DNA from: Agelaius tricolor
Lineage: Eukaryota; Chordata; Aves; Passeriformes; Icteridae
Direction of reading: 5' to 3'
NCBI GenBank assembly: GCA_023055355.1
Contig: JALJCS010000015.1
Span: 20,945,516-21,009,515 of the forward strand
Length of the DNA stretch: 64,000 nt
The notes under the pieces were generated by a model. The model saw only the letters and a program-made list of their open reading frames with translations. It made no database searches and had not been told where the DNA came from. Position numbers and translations under genes: made by a program. Positions within the stretch are counted from its first letter, which is position 1; each line of letters opens with the position of its first letter. Positions 45,001 to 53,800 of the stretch are shown here, in pieces.

Positions 45001-46936
45001 CTCGTAGGAGAAGTTTTTGACCTTTGGATGAGAGGGATTCTTCTCCCGGATCACAGCCAGCCACTCGTTTTTCTTCTTCTGGAGAAGGATTCATAGGATC
45101 AGGTGAGAACTCTCTGGACAGGGACAGGGCAATCAGTGCCAGCCACAGCGAGGGTGTGGGCAAGGACTGGGCCTCTCCTGCTTGGCATTCTCCAGGCACA
45201 ACCAGTTAACACTGAAATGAGGCTGGGAAAAGGCCAGAGGAACAGGACAGCAACCATGGAGCAGCAGAACCACCTTATTTCAGGAATTCTCCTTGCCTGC
45301 AGGGCCCAAGATCTCTACTGCCTGCAGGAACAGGAATGGGGACTCCTGCTGCTCCCAGAACCTGCTGGGAAGCTGAGCTGGAGGCTCATCAAGGGATAAA
45401 TGGCGATGTCTGGAAGGCCCACGAAGGTGTGTGAGGAAAGCTGAGTGACAGAGGGAGCTCCAAGGTGCCAACCCAAACATGCAGCACCGAGGGACCAGCA
45501 CTCCAGAAGGATTGTTTCCATTTTGGCCTCCTCAGCCCAAACCTCCCAGGACACATCAGACCCCCTCTGGACACACCAGCAGCTCCCACTTCATCCCAGC
45601 ACAGACTCACTTGGTTCCTGGGCTCCTTCCCCATGTGCTTCTTGACGATATCAGAAGCCTTTTCAAACTCCTTGTTTCTGATACAAACAACAATAGCCTG
45701 CAGAGGACAACAAGGACAGACTGAAGCAGGGCACAGGAGCAGCTCAGTGCCAGCTGCACTCAGAACTCCCCATCACTGCAGGTAAGAGCTTGCAGACAAT
45801 GAGGGAACCCCACACGTGAGGCAGCTCCCACCAGCACCCACACGAGGCAAAAGCTGCACCACATATTTACTGAGAAAGGAAAAGATCTTACAGCTTCCTT
45901 CACCATTTTCTGCACCGCCTCCATCGTCCTGTCTGCCACAGAGAACTCCTCACGGATGAAGTCCAGGACCAGCATGGCCGACTCCAGGGGGGTCAGCTCT
46001 GACTCCTTGTCGAAGGTGCAATCTGTAAGAATTGGCATCCATACATTTGGGGAGGGGTCATGGTGCTTCCCTGCAGAGAGCTGGTTATTCACCTGCACGG
46101 GGGCAGCCATCCACCCCGCAGGTGTGCCACAAAACCCCACAGCCGGGCTGAGGCACTACCAAGTGTCTGAACTGCAATTCCTGCCCCCCAGCAGCCACGG
46201 GAAACTCAGGAAGCAGCACTGGAGGCAGTCCCAGGTGCCCAGCCCTGAATCAGGGCAGCATTTTGGAAGCCCTGAGGCAAAGCAGAGTCACCAGGCCGTT
46301 GGGTTTGCCAGCCCCGGATGCTGCTCTCAGCCCCCCAGACAGACAGACAGACAGGAGGAGCCACCCCTCACCCGCGGGGACCTGCAGGGCTCCAGCCCAG
46401 GGCCCGGCTCTGTGCAGGGACACAGCTCCGGGAGCTGCGGGGACACGGACACAGGACAGGGGAAGCAGAGCGGGCTGCAACGCAGCACCGGGGCTGCGCA
46501 GAGCCCGCAGGAGGGGCCGGGCGCCTACCGAGGTTCTCGCCCTCCTCGACCCGCGACAGCAGCTGCATTATGCGGAGCATCTGGGCCATGTCCGGCTCCC
46601 GGTCCAGCGGCCGCACGAGCAGCGCTATGGGACAAACGGCTGGTCAGGGCTGCAGCGCTCTGGGCGTCGCCGCCCCCGGCCCGGCCCGGCCCCGTCGCCC
46701 CCGGCCCGGCCCCGCGCACCCTGCATGATGTCGCGGAACTGGCGGAAATCCCGGTTGCGCCCGGAGCGGTAGGCCTCTATGGCCCGGTGGAAGTAGAACT
46801 GCAGGACCCAGCGGTTTACGGTCTTCTCAGGGAGCGCCGCCATCCCGGCCCGGTCAGGCTCGGGGTCGCGGTCTCCCTCGGTGTCCCGGTCTCGGTCTCG
46901 GTCCCGCTCCCGCCGCGTCGGCCGTCGCGTCGCCAT
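42055..46936 (-). CDS. TERF2: TRF2, telomeric repeat-binding factor 2
   Basis: Minus-strand exons 46720-46936, 46529-46624, 45892-46022, 45611-45697, 44932-45078, 44268-44758, 43440-43826, 42905-42990, 42608-42657 and 42055-42213 give 616 residues (human 542). TRF2 is the shelterin subunit that binds double-stranded TTAGGG, folds t-loops and blocks ATM signalling and end-joining. The short N-terminus is Arg/Asp-rich. The TRFH dimerisation domain (about 38-226) includes [37 protein letters not shown] and [16 protein letters not shown]. The long linker has a RAP1-binding-like [20 protein letters not shown] and a TIN2-binding-like [16 protein letters not shown]. The C-terminal Myb/telobox (565-616) has [20 protein letters not shown] and the hallmark [15 protein letters not shown]. 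Exon 7 could end at two nearby GT sites; only 43440 keeps frame with exon 8. Confidence 0.95.
44553..44661. repeat. TERF2: 39-bp coding tandem repeat in TERF2 exon 6
   Basis: GGGCCCTCTGCCCTTGCCAA recurs at 44553, 44592 and 44631 (period 39 bp). It encodes, on the minus strand, about three copies of the 13-residue unit [13 protein letters not shown] (from about residue 260). The first two copies are almost identical at DNA level. The reading frame is preserved because the unit is a multiple of three. Confidence 0.95.
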
Positions 46937-47022
46937 CCCGCCAGGCCCCAGCGCGCCGGAAGTGACGACACCAACACGGTACCACAGGACCCTCGGCGCG
47001 CGGCCTTATCTAGCGGGCTCCT
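46937..47022 (-). promoter_or_regulatory. TERF2: TERF2 proximal promoter
   Basis: The region immediately upstream of the TERF2 start codon. It has a strong ETS-type site GCCGGAAGTGAC (46955-46966) with an adjacent TGACG half-CRE, no TATA box and high CpG content. It abuts the 39-bp repeats at 47023-47178. Confidence 0.6.
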
Positions 47023-47178
47023 CGCCTACAGCTCCCAACGCGCATCGCGCCAATTCCGCCACGCCTACAGCTCCCAACGCGCATCGCGCCAATTCCGCCA
47101 CGCCTACAGCTCCCGACGTGCATCGCGCCAACTCCGCCACGCCTACAGCTCCCGGCGTGCACCGCGCCAAAGCCGCCG
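47023..47178. repeat. Four 39-bp repeats resembling ZNF143/Staf sites upstream of TERF2
   Basis: Tandem copies begin at 47023, 47062, 47101 and 47140. The first two are identical and the others differ at a few positions. Each contains CCTACAGCTCCC followed by AACGCGCATCGCG or GACGTGCATCGCG. This resembles the ACTACA..TCCCA and CCCANNATGCATTGCG halves of the vertebrate ZNF143/Staf promoter element, with C/T changes. The array lies 87-242 bp upstream of the TERF2 ATG. Confidence 0.8.
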
Positions 47179-47213
47179 CTAAGCGTTGTCGCCGTCTGCT
47201 GGCTGGGAGGGGA

Positions 47214-47359
47214 ATGGCGGGCCCCGGCGGCAAGGGCAGCGGGAGCGGCGCGGGCGGGGGCAGAGCCCGGGGCACAGCCCGGGACACAGCCGGTGCCTGC
47301 GGGCTCGGGGTCGGCCCGCTGCCCGTCCCACGGCACCCACAGCAGCGAAACGCCCACCT
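47214..47359 (+). other. Candidate divergent first exon opposite TERF2
   Basis: On the plus strand, just past the 39-bp repeats, an ATG (47214-47216, +4 G) opens a Gly/Ala/Arg-rich frame. This runs to a consensus splice donor CACCT|GTAAGT at 47359/47360. The layout fits the first exon of a divergent transcript from the TERF2 promoter, coding or not. No downstream exon could be linked with confidence and the peptide resembles no family I know. Confidence 0.35.
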
Positions 47360-49194
47360 GTAAGTGCTGAGACCCCTGAGCGAGTGTGTCACCTGAGCAG
47401 GCCTGGGTGTTTTAAACTCGTGTCACCCGGAGCTGGCAGTGCCGCCCTGCCTGTGCACGCACGGGTTTTTGCCTTTTTTTGGTCTTCCAAACAAACCCCG
47501 CTCTCCTGTGCTCTGTGCTCCAGCCTCCTGCCGATCCCCCTCGCCTGGAACAGGAAACCGAGACCCTGGGCAGGATTTTGGGGCATGGGTTGTCCCACAG
47601 TCACTCAGACCGGGGTAATGAATTCCAAGTCCTGTCTTCCCAGCGAGCTCCCTAATTCCCAAGCAGAAGTGGTGCCTGGAGGCGAAGGCACTGGGAGCTG
47701 ATCCTTGGGATCATGGGGTGTCTCCTCGGCCCAGGGGACATTCCTGACTCTGTCCTGGAGGCTCTCTCACCTGAGATGGAAAAGCACGTGAAAATTCCTC
47801 TGGCATGAGGTGATCTGGGATCCTCCCTTCCCTCTGCCCCAGGCCAGGACAGGAGGAAACACACATGGGAAAAAATCCGCGTGTCAGATGGAAAACAGAA
47901 AAACTGGGAGGGATATTTATTGGCAAACAAAGGAAGATAAAAATAATCTGTGTGAGGCAGAAGGGTCACCTGGGGCGGGGGGACTGCCCTGGGGAGCAGG
48001 GTGGGAGCAGGACACGCTTGGAATGCCCTGAAGGATGCGACATCCCCAGGGACAGCTGAGACCAGTCCTGCCCCAGCCCTTCAGAGGCTGCCTTTGCTCT
48101 CCTGGGCAGAAAATCCCGTGGGTGCCAGGGAGCTCTGTGATCCACACGGCTCCATCACATGTGCCACCACTTCAGCAGATCCCGCTGGCCCTGCACAAGT
48201 TTAGGATTTTGAGTAATTTCACTCATTTTTACACAAAGGTCAGGAAAGAGAGTCCTGAAGTTGTTTCCCAAGGGAAGCAAAGTGACATTCCTCTATGAGA
48301 CAACAGGACAAAGCCACTCGAGAACTACCTGCCTTGGCCAAGCCAGGTCTCACTTGGGAAAACTCCCCATGCCTCCTTTTTCTGCCTCCTGTCCGTGTCC
48401 CTCTGGGCTGCCATCTCCTCCTCCAGTGCCCTCTGGGGAAGGTGTCACCCCTTTGGATGTTCAGGAGATCACCTGCCATCCTACCTGGCAGATTTGAGAT
48501 CCCAAGGTCTCTGCAGTTGCTGGCAGGGTTTGGATGAGGTGGTGACATGACAGATGTCACAAGAGCAGAGCTGGAGAAGGTGACAATTCCTGACAATTCC
48601 CCAGCTCCAGAAACACAATTCCAAGTGTTTCTGGAGCTGGGGAGGGCACAGCATTGGCACCCCAATCCAGGCTTCCCTCCCTCACCACTTCAGGGTCTGC
48701 CTTAGCCAGCAGTGTGTTAACAGCACCCAGGACTGGAAAACAAGCCTGGAATGGTGAATTCCAGAGAAAATACAAAAATGAACCCACTGCTTTGCTCCCT
48801 GAATCATCTCCAATAAACAAAGAGGAAGCAGGGATGATGGAAGCAGGACCAGGAATGGCAGTGGCCTCACTTTCCAGTTTCACTGAGTCCTCCTGTGGTG
48901 TCACCATCAGTTTTTCAGGAAAAGCTTTGGAGTTCCACGTGCCAAACAAAGCACTGGGCAGGAAGGCACAAATTGCAGCCGCACTTGTACGCTGGAGCCT
49001 CCCCTCACTGATTTATGGCTTTTGATGAAGTGATTACAGATGAAAGAAAATATTCCAGGGAACAGGATCTGCATGTGGCCGTGGTCTCGTGCCTGTCACA
49101 TCCTTCTGGAGGAGTTAGAGCAGGAAACAGAACAGGAAAAGCACCAGGGTCCCTGGTCAGCAGGCTCTGTGCTGGAGCACCAGACAGGACAGCA

Positions 49195-49360
49195 GCTCCC
49201 AGAGCAGCCGTGGCTGCCCTGCATCCCTGGCAGTGCCCAAGGCCAGGCTGGACACTGGGGCTGGGAGCACCTGGGACAGTGGGAGGTGTCCCTGCCATGG
49301 CAGGGGTGGCACTGGGGGAGCTCTAAGGTCCCTTCCAGGACCATTCTGGCCTTAGAAAAG
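49195..49360 (+). repeat. CR1 LINE 3' fragment
   Basis: Matches the same CR1 type as the copies at 19.7 and 40.1 kb: CCCAGAGCAGCCGTGGCTGC, CAGTGCCCAAGGCCAGGCTG, GTGGGAGGTGTCCCTGCCAT, ending GGTCCCTTCCAGGACCATTC. Confidence 0.85.
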
Positions 49361-50280
49361 CAGTGGAGCAATGGTACAGGGGACAAGGGAAATGTGGGGA
49401 GGGTCATGAGATTTCTTTGAAAACCCACAGAGAAACCCTCTGGGCATGAGGGATGGAGAGGAGGAAGCACAAAGGCTCTTACTAAGAAACCCATGAAGTA
49501 GATTACAGAAACTCTGAACCAATCTGAGCAAAGGTAACTCATCCCATTGGAACTGGGCTGGATCTAGAAGGAAAGGGAAGGATCTAGAAGGAAAGACATT
49601 GGTTTGGAGAGGTGCCAAGAGTGGGGCTGCCTGGCACAACAAGGAGCTGGAAATACACAAAATCCTGGATTACACACAGAATCAGGGAAACAGCCCTGAT
49701 GACTGGGAAAAGGTAGACAGAAAGGATCAAAAGGAGCAGCAGCTCAATATTTAATATTTAATATTGACTAGGTGACTGTGGAGAGGTTTCAGAACAGGCT
49801 GAGCCTTTTACATCCCAATATCTGGAGAGGTGAATGTATGGCCTTGTCCAAACAGAGAACTTCACCTGAGCTCCCTTTAGAGGGATTTGTGACTGGCTGG
49901 GCTCTCCCTGCACACAGCTTCAACCTTTAGCCAGTGCTGCTCACAGCTTAGCACTGACAGCACGGCCCTTCTGCCTCCTCAGCACTTGTTAAACAAACAT
50001 GCACCGCCCAGCCTCGTACCTGTGCTGCAAGTGCAAGGAAATAAATTCCACAAATGCCAGTTCACAAAGGGAAACCACGGGGTTCATGAGTGACTCGGGT
50101 CCCTGTGCTTCTGAGCGGCCTCTGACCCTGACCGTGCTCCACGTGCCTGGAGGGAGGAGAGAATTCCCCAGTGCTTCTCGTCAGGCTTGGATGTGAACTT
50201 TGCTTTGGAACCTGGGGAGTCAAGGCCTGGGGATGTGCTGCACTGCCACCGGCTCCGTTCCGAGGCTGTGGGATCACACC

Positions 50281-50325
50281 TGCAGTTCTTCCTGCATGTT
50301 TTATAAACATGCAGGAAGAACTGCA
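50281..50325. repeat. Perfect inverted repeat (21-bp arms, 3-nt loop)
   Basis: The left arm 50281-50301 and right arm 50305-50325 are exact reverse complements around the loop TAT. The left arm begins TGCAGTTCTTCCTGCATG. There is no mismatch in 21 pairs. It lies about 500 bp upstream of the CYB5B start codon. Its role is unknown. Confidence 0.95.
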
Positions 50326-50639
50326 AGGGACACTGGAAAAGCTGAGGGCGGGTTGCTGATGGGCACGGGGGTAACAGGGCGGCTCGGAGCCAGTACTGGG
50401 GGAATGGGGGCTGAAGGGAACGGGGGCTGAGGGGGGAGCGGGGCCTGACGGGCCCGGGGCTAAGGGGGAGCCGGGGCTGAAGGTGGAGGGGGGACTGACG
50501 GGCCCAGGGCTGGGGGGGGAGCGGGGCCTGACGGGCCCGGGGCTAAGCGGGGAGCCGGGGCTGACGGGCCGGGGCTGAGGTCCCGATCCCGGTACCGCCT
50601 CAGAGGCGACGCTCGCGCGCCGTTTCCCGCCTTTCGCCC

Positions 50640-50821
50640 CGGCCGCTTCCCATTGGCCCACGCCACCGCCGCGCTCTCCCATTGGCTGTGCTGGCAGCGC
50701 CCCCCTTCTGGCTTGCTCCCTATTGGTCCCCGAGCACGACGGAACCCGCGCAGGGCGTTCCCATCGCTACGGCGGCCGGCGCGGGTCAGGCCGCGCGTTC
50801 CGCGGAGCCGCGCCGGGCAGC
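50640..50821 (+). promoter_or_regulatory. CYB5B: CYB5B promoter with three inverted CCAAT boxes
   Basis: ATTGG (inverted CCAAT, NF-Y type) occurs at 50652-50656, 50681-50685 and 50722-50726, spaced 29 and 41 bp, with the classic CCCATTGGC context in the first two. It is CpG-rich and TATA-less. A GC-rich 5' UTR leads to the ATG at 50822. Confidence 0.7.
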
Positions 50822-53800
50822 ATGGAGGGCGGGCGGCGCGGAGAGGCCGCGGCGGCGGCGGCGGCTGGGGACGGGCCCGCGCCCGTGTTCACCCTGGAGG
50901 AGGTGGCGAAGCGGAACTCCAGCCGTGAGGCCTGGCTGGTGATCCACGGGCGCGTCTACGATGTCACCCGGTTCCTGGAGGAGGTGAGGCCTGCAGTGGG
51001 GCTGCCCGGCCCTGCCCTGAGGGGAGCGGGGAGAGCCGGGGGGTCTGTGAGGCCCAGAGGGGCGGGAGGGCCCTGCAGGGCCGGGGGCTGTCCTGGGGAC
51101 AGAGATGCCGGGGCCAGGTGCCAGAGGAGGGGGCGCGCAGGCCCGGCCCGGGTTCGGGGCGGTCCCGGTGTCCCGGGGGCAGCTCCCCGGGCCGGGCTGG
51201 GCCGGGCCGTGCGGGCTCTGCCTCCGGCCGGGCCTCATGACCGCGCCTCTGCTTCCGAGGGACGGACGGGATGGCGGGTCGCGGTGGGCAGCCGGGGGCA
51301 GGGGCTGTGCTGGGCTCCTCTGAGGCCATTCCAGGGTTCCCGGGGAATCTGTTCAGGCAGGGCCCGGGGAGGTTTCCTTCAGTCACCGGGCCTCACTCCG
51401 CATCTGGAAGGGTGAGCGGGATCGGGGCACTTTGGCTGTGAGGGCTGCAGAGGTACCCCAGAACTCGGAGCAGAAGGTGACAGTGACACCGCAGCCACCA
51501 CTCTGCTGCCTGCCCGAGGGACCGCGCACCAGGGCTTTGCACACAATGCAGCTTCTGCCAAATCTCCGCTTCCCTTGACTGTAGGGACAGAAAATCCTTC
51601 AAGACTCACTGCGTTTGTCTTCTGACTTTGAGAAGGTTGAGAGTGGTGTCCTAACTGTTGAGAGCTGGGAATGGAGTGGGAATAAACAGTAACAAAATAA
51701 TAATGCCATGGGTGGGAATGGCATGAAGTTGTGCTAGGGGAAATTTAGGGTGGAGATCAGGAAAGGTTCTTCCCCCAGAGGGTGCTGGGCACTGCCCAGG
51801 CTCCCCAGGGAATGGTCCCTTCCCCGAGGCTGCCAGAGCTCCAGGAGAGTTTGGACAGCCCTGCCAGGGATGCCCAGGGTGGGATTGTTGGGGGGTCTCT
51901 GCAGGGCTGGGGTTGAACTTGATGATCTCTGTGGGTCCCTTCCAGCTCAGAATATGTTATGATTCTATGGTTCTATTAAAATTTCTAAGGGGTTTATCCC
52001 AGTTTAAAATAACAGGAGAGACTTTGTGGCATTTGCAGGGCAATGTACAAAGGTTGGGCTGAACCAGCTCCAAAGAAGACACTTCATTGAAATGCACTTG
52101 TTACAGCTTGTTGGTTCTGCTGGACTGAATTCAACTCTGGTTTCCCTCCAGGCCCACGTGGTTGAAGCCTGTGTGCTGTGGAGTGACAGAGGGTACTGGT
52201 GCATCAGGCAGGAGGGGCTGATCACCTGGCAGCTGGAGGCTGTGCCTTGCTCTGCAGCTTTCACTATTTATTTATGAAGTTGAACACAATCTGGTTTCTT
52301 CTTTGGGTCCAGAAAATGACCAAATCACAGAATTGTCCAGGCTGGAAAATCCCTCCCAGACCATGGAGTCCAAGCTGTGCCAATCCCCACCTTGTCCCCA
52401 GCACTGAGTGCCACCTCCAGGGATGGAGACTCCAACCCTCCCTGGGCAGCCCCTGCCAATGAAGAACCTTTTCCGTTATGAAATTCCTGATGATGTCCAC
52501 CCCGAGCCTCCCCTGGCACAGCTTGAAGCTGTTTCCCCTTGTCCTGTCCCTGGAGCAGAGCCTGACCCCCCCCAGCTGTCCCCTCCTGTCAGGGAGCTGT
52601 GGACAGGCAGAGGGTCCCCCCAAGCCCCCTCTTCTCCAGGCAGAGCAGTTTGGGGGATGAGATGTGCAAGGTGGAAGCAGGACAGTTTGGTGGGAGGGAG
52701 TTGTGGGTGCACAGAGGCTAAGTAGGTGCAGGGGAGGACCAGGCAAAAACTTGGAAAAGCCAATCACAGCTGGTTTCTGAATAAGAAAATGCTGGGTTGG
52801 AGTTTAGGAAGAGCCAGAATGAGCTGGAGCAGCTGCAGGAGCTGTGAATCTGGTCTTACACTTGTCTCTGCTGTGATTCAGAGTGGGGACACTGCAGGGA
52901 GGTTGAGTCTTCACCTTGATGCTCTCTCTAAGATGGAGCCTGGGACCTGCTCCTTGGAGCACCTTTGGAATTATGAGTGAGCCCAGAAAAACACAGCCAG
53001 GCTTAGCAGTGCCCTGAGTGTCACCTTGAGATGGTGTTTCACCCTGAGATGATATTTCACTCTGTCCTTTCCAGGCCCTCTTTCCCATTTGCGTTTTTCT
53101 GACATAAAGGACCTGCTTGGACGAGGGAGAGGGAGAAGAATAAGGGCACTGTTGAGCTGTGCCAGCGTGGCTGACACAACGCTGGGCTGTGCACACGCCT
53201 TGTGGCAAGAGTGACACAGGGGAGCTGGAGATCAAGGCCTAATTTATTGGCAAAAATCCTCTTTGTATGTGTTACCCTCTGGAGTGCTGGGGAGCACCGT
53301 GCAGCCTCTGGAACTAGGAGTGCCAGTCTGGAGCTGCAGAGTGCTGGGAACAGCAGTGCCAGTCTGGAGCTGCCCAGCAGTGCCACTCTGCTCTGGAGCT
53401 GCAGAGCACTGGGAGCCAGCAGTGCCACTCTGCTCTGGAGCTGCAGTTCCCTGGGCAGCTGGAGCTGCAGAGCTCAGGGCCTGTCGTGTGTCCCCCTGCC
53501 CCCTGTGGTCACTGGAGCAGGAGCTGCTGGGTGCCCTTCCTGGCCTTTGCTCACAGATCTGGCTGGCATTGCTGAGAGTGCTGGCACGTTCTGTGGGTGG
53601 GGTTGTGCAATCCTGAAGAAGTCACCGCTGAAAGGCTGAATTTGGCTTCACAATTCCTGCAAATTACACACTGCAGGTCAGCCAACCCGAAATCCATGTG
53701 CTGCTGGAAGTGTAGGCCAGTTAAAGTTTCCAGTTCACATTATGTGTAATAGGAGTAAGAAGACATCTTCTTCATTTTGTCACATAACAAAATTTACTGA

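Larger units (their letters stand above)
47360..50639. other. TERF2-CYB5B intergenic region
   Basis: About 3.3 kb without a gene that I can support. It holds a CR1 fragment and a perfect hairpin (both listed separately) and an AT-rich patch with three ATATTTAATATT-like motifs at 49747-49769. A plus-strand AATAAA lies at 48814-48819. A 123-codon plus-strand frame at 48654-49025 has no recognisable family or splice context. From about 50390 the sequence becomes G-rich (GGGGCTGA/GGGGCCTGACGGGCCC repeats) and grades into the CYB5B CpG island. Confidence 0.5.

Noticed and set aside
42055..46936. Assignment of the telobox gene to TERF1
   Set aside because: The RAP1-binding-like and TIN2-binding-like linker segments and the neighbours TMED6 and CYB5B fit TERF2. 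TRF1 has an acidic N-terminus.
50281..50325. The perfect hairpin as a miRNA precursor
   Set aside because: Arms are 21 bp with a 3-nt loop. Metazoan pre-miRNAs need a longer stem and larger terminal loop, and perfect pairing is atypical.
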